Source of the DNA: Edwardsiella anguillarum ET080813
Lineage (GTDB): Bacteria; Pseudomonadota; Gammaproteobacteria; Enterobacterales; Enterobacteriaceae
Length of the DNA stretch: 64,000 nucleotides
Assembly: GCF_000264765.2 (NCBI RefSeq)
Contig: NZ_CP006664.1
Location: 3,632,350-3,696,349, forward strand
Reading direction: 5' to 3'
Below the pieces are notes generated by a model, which searched no databases, was not told where the DNA came from, and saw only the letters and a list, made by a program, of their open reading frames with translations. Positions within the stretch are counted from its first letter, which is position 1; each line of letters opens with the position of its first letter. Positions 1 to 9,822 of the stretch are shown here, in pieces. The position numbers and the translations under genes were made by a program.

Positions 1-1074
1 TATCATCTGCCAGAGTGCCTCCCTCAGATCGAGGTATTTCTCGGTCATATGCCGGTTTTTATGCCCCAGCAGCCGCTGGCAGAATTCCGTTCCATACTGC
101 GCCTGGTACATCCGTGAGGAAAGGCTACGGATCTCATGAAAAGAGGGTGGGGAGATCTCTTGAACCAGTCCGCACTTATCCATAAGCCGGGAGAAACCTT
201 TAGTCAGGGTATCGGGCACCAGAGATCCCCCCGGCTTGCTATTGAGGCGCGGGCGCTGGGAGTTGAGCAGGTAGTCGCTCGGCCCCGGTATCCGGCAGCG
301 CGCCAGTACCTCGCGCAGCCGCAGCGGGTAGTCACCGAGCTGCAGATGGAGATCGAGGGTCATCGCCAGCCTGGCGCCGGTCTTGCGCTGGATCACCCAT
401 AGCTTATCCTCCCGGACATCCTGCCAGCGGAGCGCGCAGAGATCTTCCCGCCGCTGCCCGGTGAGCAGCGCCAGTTCAATGCTGCGCGGTAACCATGGCT
501 TATGCGGCTCCAGCTGGAGCGCCTGCGCGTAAACGGCCAGCAGCATCGTCTCCGTCAGACGGCGGCGCTTGACCCGGATCGGCGGCGTACGGGTCTGTGT
601 CACCGGGTTGTAGTCGATGAGGCCCGCGGCGATGGCTTCGCGAAACAGGGCGTTGAGAAAGGAGCGCATCAGACCCGCGGCGGAAAGCTGGCCGATCAGC
701 ACATAGTGGTGTAGCAGCGAGGCGATGTCGCGGGTGGTGATCTGAGCGATACTCTTCTGTCCAATCACCGTTTGTACGGCCTTGATCTGTGAGCGCCTGG
801 CGCGCAGGGTATTGGCGGCTACGCCACGGTAGCCGAGGATCCGCAGATACTCCTCCATCCATTGGCTGACGCTGGGGCACGCTTCCTCTATCGGTCGCTG
901 GATGGCGATATACTGGTTGGCCTCTTGCGCCTGGCGAACGGCCTCGCTTTTTGGGATATGGCCCAGGGGCATCTCCTGCCCACTGAGGGGATTGCGCCAG
1001 ATGAAAAACCCGCCCTTACAGTACAGGTTGTCCGGTAATTTTGGCGTAACGCTGTCATCGTTATTTTGGGCCAT
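1..1074 (-). CDS. int: Lambdoid phage integrase (tyrosine recombinase), 3' end outside window
   Basis: The reverse strand is open from the ATG at 1074 to the window edge (358 codons), so nearly the whole integrase is present and only the last residues are missing. It catalyses site-specific integration and excision of the prophage. The catalytic set is visible: first Arg in LTGQRREDL, Lys in IQRKTGAR, His and second Arg in FHEIRSLSSR, His in LLGHKN and the nucleophilic Tyr in TEKYLDL. An N-terminal arm-binding and core-binding region precedes the catalytic domain. The start overlaps the end of xis by 14 bp, the usual lambdoid arrangement. The host attachment site should lie just left of the window. 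Confidence 0.93.
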   Translation of the reverse strand, partial: MAQNNDDSVTPKLPDNLYCKGGFFIWRNPLSGQEMPLGHIPKSEAVRQAQEANQYIAIQRPIEEACPSVSQWMEEYLRILGYRGVAANTLRARRSQIKAVQTVIGQKSIAQITTRDIASLLHHYVLIGQLSAAGLMRSFLNALFREAIAAGLIDYNPVTQTRTPPIRVKRRRLTETMLLAVYAQALQLEPHKPWLPRSIELALLTGQRREDLCALRWQDVREDKLWVIQRKTGARLAMTLDLHLQLGDYPLRLREVLARCRIPGPSDYLLNSQRPRLNSKPGGSLVPDTLTKGFSRLMDKCGLVQEISPPSFHEIRSLSSRMYQAQYGTEFCQRLLGHKNRHMTEKYLDLREALWQMI

Positions 1075-1309
1075 TTTTTAGCCTCTCCAGCAAGGTGGGG
1101 GTAGACGCCGCCGTGCCGTCGGGAACGGTGGGCTGCTGCCAGGGTGGCAGGTAGCGGGCATCGCTCTGGATACGGTAGGTGCCGCCGTAGCGGTAGGGTT
1201 GCGGATAAATATAGCCGCGCCGGATCCAGCGCCGGACGGTGTCCACACCGGGTGGCTTATCGAGATAGACCTGCCGGGCCCACGCCGGGATAGTGAGGTA
1301 GGTTGTCAT
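1061..1309 (-). CDS. xis: Excisionase-like protein
   Basis: This 82-residue basic protein lies directly upstream of int and overlaps its start. It begins MTTYLTIPAWARQVY and contains TVRRWIRRGYIYPQP, which resembles the winged-helix DNA-binding region of phage excisionases, where a short helix is followed by a wing carrying Tyr and Pro. It would bend attachment-site DNA and steer Int towards excision. A GGAG ribosome site lies about 8 nt before the ATG. The call rests on position plus this motif; overall similarity to well-studied Xis proteins is modest. Confidence 0.8.
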   Translation of the reverse strand: MTTYLTIPAWARQVYLDKPPGVDTVRRWIRRGYIYPQPYRYGGTYRIQSDARYLPPWQQPTVPDGTAASTPTLLERLKNGPK

Positions 1310-1384
1310 GGCGGGCTCCGAGAGTCTGGGGGATGCGTTTTAATAAGAGAGAGTCAGCCGCGTGTCTAGGGCAGAGGAAGGGGC

Positions 1385-1666
1385 TTAGCAAACAGCGCGG
1401 GGACGCTTTAACCAACGGTCGCCGACCAGGTGATAGCGGCGGCAAAACGCCCGGTCGAGTTTCCCTTCGGCGGGCAGTTTGATACCGATCGGCAGCGGCG
1501 TTCGGCGTGGGGTGAAGTAATCATCCAGATGCAGAGCGCTGGCCGTTAGCGCGCGGTAGAGTTGAGAATAGGCGACGCGTACACTGTCGGCCTGGCAGCA
1601 AAATAGCATGTCCTGCTGACCGGACTGTTTTTTGGCTTTAATAAAGAAGACGAAGTATTCAGGCAT
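1385..1666 (-). CDS. Stand-alone homologue of the RecE N-terminal domain
   Basis: The 93-residue product beginning MPEYFVFFIKAKKQSGQ aligns along its whole length with the first ~90 residues of the RecE at 6241-8763 (MPETFAFLTKAKKKSGK). Shared features are the PDM/QDMLF strand, the DDYF-x-PxRT segment, the LPxE stretch and the FCRxYxxV-x-D-xW ending. The exonuclease domain is absent. A longer frame extends upstream, but the ATG at 1666 has a GGAGA site and matches the RecE start. It probably arose by partial duplication of recE or from a second phage. The function of this domain is unknown; it could modulate RecE or act separately. Confidence 0.75.
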   Translation of the reverse strand: MPEYFVFFIKAKKQSGQQDMLFCCQADSVRVAYSQLYRALTASALHLDDYFTPRRTPLPIGIKLPAEGKLDRAFCRRYHLVGDRWLKRPRAVC

Positions 1667-1765
1667 GGCGAGGCTCTCCGAGTGGGGATAAAAGCGGCGC
1701 TTGATCACAAGGTGGCCGAGGGATGTGCGCCCGGTCGCGTTATTGCGCTGAATAGCGGTGCTATC

Positions 1766-2102
1766 GAGCCTGTACATAATTTTGTGTAATTACCTGATTT
1801 TGATATGTTCAATCCAACATCAAAAGCAGGTTAATTTATGGACGAAAAACAGTTGCAGGCCCTGGCTAACGAACTGGCCAAAAATCTCAAAACTCCTGAC
1901 GATCTCAGCCAGTTCGATCGCCTGTTGAAAAAAATCGGCGTTGAGGCTGCTCTCAACGCTGAAATGTCCCACCATTTGGGCTACGATAAAAATCAGCCCA
2001 AATCGGGAGCTAACTCCCGTAACGGCTATATTATCGAGTTCGGTGACCGCCGGGACGGTCACTTCTGAGAAAGGGCATTTACACAGAATCGTGTACAGGG
2101 TC
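1766..2102 (+). mobile_element. Internally deleted IS256-family element
   Basis: Imperfect terminal inverted repeats bound this 337-bp segment. The left end reads GAGCCTGTACATAATTTTGT and the right end, read on the other strand, GACCCTGTACACGATTCTGT. Between them sits only the 5' part of an IS256-type transposase. No matching target duplication is visible beside the ends. The element looks like a short non-autonomous derivative that could only be mobilised by a full copy elsewhere. Confidence 0.7.
1838..2068 (+). pseudogene. IS256-family transposase, N-terminal fragment
   Basis: The 76-codon frame starts MDEKQLQALANELAKNLKT and contains the typical IS256/mutator N-terminus, including HHLGYDKNQPK and SRNGY. 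Full-length family members have about 400 residues with a DDE catalytic core. Here the family sequence ends after SRNGY and the frame closes 13 residues later in unrelated sequence just before the right inverted repeat. No catalytic residue remains, so the fragment is inactive. Confidence 0.82.
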
Positions 2103-2267
2103 CATGTAAACCGTCAGCCCGCACCCCGTAGGGAGTCGGACTGACAAAAGCGTAATGATCTGAGGATAAGTGATTTAACATCAGAAATGAAACAATAAAA
2201 AATATACTTACATTGCGACACCAATCAAGTAACGATGACGTTAAGTGATTATTGCTATCCTAAAACA

Positions 2268-3482
2268 TCATTCTCGACTGAGTATGCGAACTGAACTAGC
2301 CTTATTATCAAAGGCGCTCGCTTCTGTATCACCCTCAACGCGAGTATAGTAATTTCCGCTAAAATTCTTATCTTCGAAGAAACGTACCGTCCATCCATGA
2401 GGGATGGCGAAAGATGATATGCGTTTGGAGAAATTATATTGACTAAGATCAGAGATATCTTGAAGGATGTTCAAGGATTCACCTTTTTGATGTGGGTCAG
2501 CATACACCTCTAGATGATCGTTCTTAAGGATACAATGAGGCGAAAACGTGGTTCCCCAAGCATCATAATTTACGATTTCAGTATATTCTCCTATAGCTAC
2601 ACTTGGGCATGTCTTATGTGCCCCTGCCACAATATTAAGCTGGGGAGTAAATATATCCCTCGGTTTTGCATCATCGCAGACTTTACTACCAACGCCATAT
2701 GGGCCAACATAATGACCGCTTCCTTTTATGTCAATATTAGCAAGAAAAGCCGTTCCTGAAACTAAGTTAAGGCATACCCGTGGTTTTTGTCTTCCATTAA
2801 TTATTTTCTCCAATCCACTTACGGCATCCTCATCAATATCTCTCGAATTATAAAACCAACTTCTATCATTTATCTTTATAAATGCCGTATAAGATGATGT
2901 CCCATCACATCTCAAATCACCCAATCCACGATCGCGTACAGACGTAAGGCCGCTCAGTAATTTTTCAACAAAAAAATCGCGCTGTTCCATATATCCGTCT
3001 AGCATTGCATTCAGTGTATTAGAATGTAGAGTGTTTCCAGCAATAACAAGATTATCTCTAATGATACTCCCTTTGACGGAAGGAACCTCATCACCAGTAA
3101 ACACATACCCCTCAACTGGACCTGATGATGGATTGCTTAATATTAAAAATTGTCTTGAATCTCTCCCTTCAGTTCCATCCTGGTCATGGTCATATAGCCA
3201 TTCAAGAATCTGATTCCCTCTAACGTTTCTAAGAATCATATCTTTTCCATTGCTTAAATTTATATTATTAAAGTTCACCGTTGCTTGTGTTGTTATTGTT
3301 CCAATAGGTGTAAGGGCATTCACTTTATCTGTTATGTCTATGTTAGGTGGTAGGTAAACACAGCTGGCGAATGCTACACCATAAATTCCACTGCTTTCAT
3401 CGTAGGCAACAAGAGAGAACGTTGCATTTGCGTTGAATGAGGTAATTAATACAGAAAATATAAATATATTTAATTCTTTCAT
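2268..3482 (-). CDS. Secreted DUF1028 (Ntn-hydrolase-like) protein with C-terminal beta/gamma-crystallin domain
   Basis: The 404-residue product has a signal peptide (MKELNIFIFSVLITSFNANA). Cleavage after NANA would expose Thr in TFSLVAYDESSGIYGVAFAS, the conserved start of DUF1028 proteins, where this Thr is the presumed N-terminal nucleophile. The DUF1028 region runs to about residue 270 and includes QATVNF, a DGxEGRDSRQF stretch and VIAGNTL. The last ~80 residues contain two crystallin-like Greek-key motifs (LEVYADPHQKGESL and VRFFEDKNFSGNYY). The start at 3482 was preferred over a frame 23 codons longer because it has a GAGAGGTG site and the signal peptide. The gene is much richer in A+T than its phage neighbours and interrupts the PL operon, so it looks like a recently acquired moron. 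Its substrate is unknown. Confidence 0.72.
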   Translation of the reverse strand: MKELNIFIFSVLITSFNANATFSLVAYDESSGIYGVAFASCVYLPPNIDITDKVNALTPIGTITTQATVNFNNINLSNGKDMILRNVRGNQILEWLYDHDQDGTEGRDSRQFLILSNPSSGPVEGYVFTGDEVPSVKGSIIRDNLVIAGNTLHSNTLNAMLDGYMEQRDFFVEKLLSGLTSVRDRGLGDLRCDGTSSYTAFIKINDRSWFYNSRDIDEDAVSGLEKIINGRQKPRVCLNLVSGTAFLANIDIKGSGHYVGPYGVGSKVCDDAKPRDIFTPQLNIVAGAHKTCPSVAIGEYTEIVNYDAWGTTFSPHCILKNDHLEVYADPHQKGESLNILQDISDLSQYNFSKRISSFAIPHGWTVRFFEDKNFSGNYYTRVEGDTEASAFDNKASSVRILSRE

Positions 3483-4129
3483 ATTCCACACCTCTCTCAT
3501 CTGTATTGAAACATATAAGCGCGCCGCGAATCCAATATTTGTTATATTCATTGATTTAATGCAATTAAAACAACATTAGAAAATAAATAAATTGAAATGG
3601 CGTCATTGCGCTCTCTTGTTGCGTGTTGCAATAGTGAGGCTGCTGTGATACTAAGCGTATCGATACATCGCATCATTACACAAAAGTGTTACTCATTACA
3701 ATTACAATTTATGGCAAAATAATATGATTGCTATGGCGTATAAAGAAAACCATTAATATAATCTCCATACATATTTATGTGGCTCGATTAAATAAATGAA
3801 TATAACGACGGCGTTGTTGTTAAAAAATTTAAAGAAAAATTCACTCCGTTGGCCTTTTGCTATTCACACAGAGCAGGTATACCCCCTATAAGTGAGCCGC
3901 CGGGCATGGCTTTTGTCCTTTGTTTTATACAGTTTTTTACATGAGCTGTTCCAACATACAGTGATGTTTTTCTTCGGAGAATGTGGTCCGTCCCTCACTC
4001 TTAGCGACCATCTAAGCAGATGGTTACCGATGTCACCCGTGGTAAACGGCTTACCACGGGTAGACTCGGCGCTCACCTGCTATCCCCCCGATACGCGCCG
4101 ATACTACCCACCCAATAGAACCCTAACCT
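3483..4129. other. AT-rich intergenic region without a supported gene
   Basis: About 650 bp lie between the DUF1028 gene and the next PL-operon gene. Short frames exist on both strands around 3864-4149 but have no ribosome site, no family resemblance and odd composition. The AT-rich half (3560-3850) may hold the promoter of the DUF1028 gene. The right half contains the paired hairpins listed separately. Confidence 0.5.
4007..4061. repeat. Two adjacent perfect hairpins
   Basis: ACCATCT (4007-4013) pairs with AGATGGT (4018-4024) around an AAGC loop. Directly after it ACCCGTGGTAA (4035-4045) pairs with TTACCACGGGT (4051-4061) around a 5-nt loop. They lie downstream of the minus-strand gene ending at 4130. 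No T-run follows on either strand, so a simple terminator is not supported. RNA processing or a protein-binding site is possible. Confidence 0.55.
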
Positions 4130-4597
4130 TCACCCCGGTAACCCCCTGACCAGCTGCGCCAGGATCTCCCGTTTGCCCGGCAGGCGGTTGCTTTGGTGGA
4201 CCTGTTGCCAGGCGCGGCGCTGGGTTTGGGTTTTATGCTGCAGCAGTAGCTCCACTTTTTTAGGCGGAATGCCGAGCAGGGCGGCGATTTCGTGGGCAGC
4301 GGTGTGGCGCAGGTGCAGCTGGTAAACCGCCGTGATGATGGTGCTGGAGTAGCTGCGGCGCAGGCCGATGTTGAGGCGCGTTGGCGCCCGGCGCCGCTGT
4401 GTGGGTTCGCTCGGCACGGGACGAGGGCAGGGTGTCCATGCTGCGCCGCTGCGGATGGTCGCGCGCTGGCGCATATGCCAGATAAGCTGGGCCGTGTGGT
4501 CGCAGCGATCGTCCGGGGTGTGCGACGTGGGGTAGATTAAGGGATCGTACAGATCGTCGTCGTACTCTTCTTCTGGCGTGATATCTCTGGGTTTCAT
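4130..4597 (-). CDS. Phage protein of unknown function with a predicted C-terminal helix-turn-helix
   Basis: I do not recognise this 155-residue protein. The ATG at 4597 has a clear AAGGAG site, so the longer upstream frame is rejected. Its N-terminal third is acidic (EEEYDDDLYDPLIYP), and its C-terminal half is basic. The segment AHEIAALLGIPPKKVELLLQHK has helix-turn-helix spacing and suggests DNA binding. It sits among recT-xis operon genes and is presumably co-transcribed with them. Confidence 0.6.
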   Translation of the reverse strand: MKPRDITPEEEYDDDLYDPLIYPTSHTPDDRCDHTAQLIWHMRQRATIRSGAAWTPCPRPVPSEPTQRRRAPTRLNIGLRRSYSSTIITAVYQLHLRHTAAHEIAALLGIPPKKVELLLQHKTQTQRRAWQQVHQSNRLPGKREILAQLVRGLPG

Positions 4598-4626
4598 CCT
4601 GGGCTCCTTGCCGGTGGAAGGGGGCG

Positions 4627-4776
4627 TTACAGCAGGTGGATCAGCAGCAGGGCCAGCCCGGCGACGATCAGGCAGACCAGAAATAGGGGCCAGCCGTGGG
4701 GATCGCCCGGTGGGTGGCGCAGCGCTTTGCCGCTGAGCTTGTAGCCATACAGGCCATTGATGGGGGGCGTTTTCAT
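4627..4776 (-). CDS. Small single-span membrane protein
   Basis: The 49-codon frame encodes MKTPPINGLYGYKLSGKALR, then a short hydrophilic stretch and a hydrophobic C-terminal segment (PLFLVCLIVAGLALLLIHLL) long enough to cross the membrane once. A CCGGAG site precedes the ATG. It fits tightly between its neighbours, 29 bp upstream of the 155-residue protein gene. Small tail-anchored proteins are common in lambdoid left operons (compare Kil or cIII-like genes), but no specific match is claimed. Confidence 0.55.
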   Translation of the reverse strand: MKTPPINGLYGYKLSGKALRHPPGDPHGWPLFLVCLIVAGLALLLIHLL

Positions 4777-4839
4777 TATCGACTCCGGTTAATGTGAAAG
4801 GGGGAGCCCCGGTGGTGGCCGGGGCGGGCACGGTCGCGT

Positions 4840-5142
4840 TCAGTCGCCGCGGTAAATTGCGCCGCCGGGGCCGCGTCGGTAGACGGGCGCGGTGTCCTGG
4901 GGGGATAACGGCGCAGGCTGGGGCGCGGCCGTGGAATGTGGGGATCGCGGCCTGGGCGGGCAGAACGCCGCCGCCCGGTCGCGCAGGCGGTCGGCTGACC
5001 ATTGGCGCCATGACTTACCATCAAACTGCGGGTTGGGCTGTCCGGCTCGCAGCAGAGGGAGCAGGGTGATGACGTCGGCGACGATGCGCTGGATCTGCCG
5101 TTGGCGCGCGCTGTCCGCGGGGGATTTTCGGTGATTTTCCAT
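4840..5142 (-). CDS. Small phage protein downstream of recT
   Basis: This 100-residue frame begins MENHRKSPADSARQRQIQRI 18 bp after the recT stop, with an AGGAG site overlapping the end of recT. The N-terminal ~65 residues look like a folded segment with the motif PQFDGKSWRQWSADRLRDRA. The C-terminus is Pro- and Arg-rich and low in complexity. I do not recognise a family. Position in a tight operon and the ribosome site are the main support. Confidence 0.55.
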   Translation of the reverse strand: MENHRKSPADSARQRQIQRIVADVITLLPLLRAGQPNPQFDGKSWRQWSADRLRDRAAAFCPPRPRSPHSTAAPQPAPLSPQDTAPVYRRGPGGAIYRGD

Positions 5143-5160
5143 AGTGCATTTGCTCCTGAA

Positions 5161-6231
5161 TCAGGCGTATTCGGCGCGCAGATCGTCGAGTGCCAGGGTG
5201 AAGCGCTGCTGTTCGCCGGGCGGCAGGATCGCCAGACGGTTGTTGACCAGATTTTCCAGCTGCTGAAAGGCGGCGCGATCGGCGGGAGACAGCGCATCGA
5301 ACGCGGCTTCGATCTCCTGCACCGCCTTATAGCCGCTGCGCTTTTTCTGGCTTTTCCCGCGCAGTTCGAACAGCAGCTGGCTGCCCAGCGTGGATTTATG
5401 TTGGGCGATGCGCTGTTCAACCTGACGGATTGCCTCCAGTGTCGAGGCCTCTTCCAAGGCTTGACGCAAGCTTTCGCCCAGCGTGGCGTCGTGGCTGTCC
5501 GCTGGCACCTCCGGTTGCGCGTCGTTTGCTGAGCTGGCGCTGTCTACCAGATCGCTGATGGAGACGCTGGGGGTGATGTCTTTTTCTTCCCGCGCGATGG
5601 GATTTTCCAGTTCGTCGGTGGAGTAGACGCCCAGCAATACGTCCGGGGTGTAGAGACGCGCCCAGCGTTTGGCGGCCAGGTAGGCCAGCTGCTGCTTGGG
5701 ATCGCTGGCCCACAGGGTGGAGTTGCGTACCTGGGCCTGGGAGAGCATCAGCACCAGTTCGCGCGGCGCGGTTTCGCCGCGCAGGGTGGCCCAGACCTTA
5801 ATCCCACAGCCTTTTTCATCGGCCAGCGTCCAGCCCGGCGCGATGTAGCTGTGCCCCTTGGCGGAGGTTTTCTCGGTAAATTTTCCGATCACGTTTTCCC
5901 AGGGGCCGAACCAGTCGTAGTGCAGGCGATCTTTGGTGGGCGACATGGTGGTGATGATGGCGTTGACCAGCTGCGCCTCATACCCCAGGGTGCCGCTGAC
6001 GATGTGGGTTTTCTGCGCGACGGCGAAGGGGTCCATACCCCAGCGGGCGGCCTGCATGGTGACGGCCATGCAGGCGTCGGGACTCTTCTGGAAGTGGGCG
6101 GGCACCATGGCGCCGCTGCCGGCCATAACGCGGGAGAGGGTCATCAGGCGGTCAAACAGTTCGCCATTGGTCAGGATGGTGACGTTATCGATCAGCGCGT
6201 TGTGGCTGTTGTCGGTGGTTTCCGTTTTCAT
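5161..6231 (-). CDS. recT: RecT-family single-strand annealing protein
   Basis: The 356-residue protein anneals complementary single strands after end resection and so completes phage recombination with the adjacent RecE. The RecT core spans about residues 10-220 and includes MVPAHFQKSPDACMAVTMQAARWGMDPFAVA in two segments, the YEAQLVNAII strand and the IKVWATLRGE region. The C-terminal ~130 residues are acidic and helical, likely for partner binding. The ATG lies 9 bp after the recE stop, and its AAGGAG site overlaps that stop, so translation is probably coupled. Confidence 0.9.
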   Translation of the reverse strand: MKTETTDNSHNALIDNVTILTNGELFDRLMTLSRVMAGSGAMVPAHFQKSPDACMAVTMQAARWGMDPFAVAQKTHIVSGTLGYEAQLVNAIITTMSPTKDRLHYDWFGPWENVIGKFTEKTSAKGHSYIAPGWTLADEKGCGIKVWATLRGETAPRELVLMLSQAQVRNSTLWASDPKQQLAYLAAKRWARLYTPDVLLGVYSTDELENPIAREEKDITPSVSISDLVDSASSANDAQPEVPADSHDATLGESLRQALEEASTLEAIRQVEQRIAQHKSTLGSQLLFELRGKSQKKRSGYKAVQEIEAAFDALSPADRAAFQQLENLVNNRLAILPPGEQQRFTLALDDLRAEYA

Positions 6232-6240
6232 ATGGGCTCC

Positions 6241-8763
<2,523 letters not shown>

Positions 8764-8868
8764 GGCGATGTTCTCCTGGCGAAAAGCAAAGAGGAAAGGG
8801 TGAAGCAAAGGGAAAAACAGCGTGCGGGTGGCCGGACAGCGCTGGGGCTGCCCGGCCTGGGGTAGGGG

Positions 8869-9171
8869 TTAGTCGTCTGCGTGGCGGAAACGGCGTGCGT
8901 CTTCGGCCAGCTCGACCAAATCCCCGTCGCGGTCAAAGAAGGCGACGCGGATATCGTAGAGCTGTGAATAGTAAGGGGTGCCGCACTTTTCCTGCAGGTT
9001 GATCACCGGGGTTGCAAACACATGGCTGACGATAGCCTTTTCGCCAATGTGTGGGCGCGTGGTGATATTGCCGATGCCCTCTTTTTTGATCACCACATCG
9101 CCGACGGCGAAGGGGCGCTCTGGTTTTTGCAGCAGGATGGCGACGGCGTTTTGCAGTGCTTCAATAGACAT
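8869..9171 (-). CDS. Small phage protein upstream of recE
   Basis: The 100-residue protein starts MSIEALQNAVAILLQKPERP at 9171 with a GGAGA site; a frame extending to 9342 was rejected because it is low-complexity and lacks a site. The segment PFAVGDVVIKKEGIGNITTRPHIGEKAIVSHVF, read in two parts, and the ending DGDLVELAEDARRFRHADD suggest a compact beta-rich fold such as an SH3-like or KOW-like barrel. The function is unknown. It is the first gene seen in the recET-xis-int segment. Confidence 0.65.
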   Translation of the reverse strand: MSIEALQNAVAILLQKPERPFAVGDVVIKKEGIGNITTRPHIGEKAIVSHVFATPVINLQEKCGTPYYSQLYDIRVAFFDRDGDLVELAEDARRFRHADD

Positions 9172-9822
9172 GATGGTTCTCCATGGTGTGGTAGAAATAG
9201 CCCGATAAGGCGGGGAGGGGGCTGAATGGATAGGCCGGTACGGCGGGGAACATCGGCGCGGTGGTGTAATAACATATCCAGCTGCGGTCTGTGGCTCACC
9301 GCCATGACGCCCGTTATGACAGTGCAGACCGCAGGTGGGCATGGTGATTTTTATTTAAAATAATATTATTGCTTATCGTGTGTTAGTTAATAATTGATTG
9401 CGTGTCGTAATTATGCTGAAAGTCGGCTTTATGCCAGGAGCGGACATTGGCCGTACATTTTGCTGAATACACAATATTATTTTCTTTTACCAAAAGACAG
9501 GCTCACTTTGCGTAAATCTGCTGAAAAATGTATTTGTTGCTGAAAATTGAAAATTACTCCAGTTTAGACACTTAGGGCGGATTATCTTAAATAATAACAG
9601 GTCCGCAAAAACTTACAATGCACTTGTATGCTTTTAATCACGGCTTGCAAAGGTTGGCTTTAACCTATTGGTTTATATTGGTAATTTTATTTTCGTTTGT
9701 TATCTAGAATAACAGGGGAATCTATGGCAATATAATATACAAATTTTAGCACCCAGAGTTACCTAGGAACTGTAGTCACACTATAGTTAAATTCAATTAA
9801 TTGGATAAGACGACTAGATATT
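9172..9822. other. AT-rich intergenic region between the recE operon and the STAND gene
   Basis: About 650 bp hold no supported gene. The divergent promoters for the minus-strand operon and for the plus-strand STAND gene must lie here, and several TATAAT-like hexamers occur around 9735-9800. I cannot fix a single promoter with confidence. The base composition changes sharply at about 9330, marking the left edge of the imported STAND segment. Confidence 0.5.

Noticed and set aside
1757..2111. Target-site duplication for the IS256 derivative
   Set aside because: The 8-9 bp left (GGTGCTATC) and right (CATGTAAAC) of the ends do not match.
3864..4149. Short frames on both strands near the hairpins
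   Set aside because: No ribosome sites, no recognisable features and overlap with perfect hairpins.
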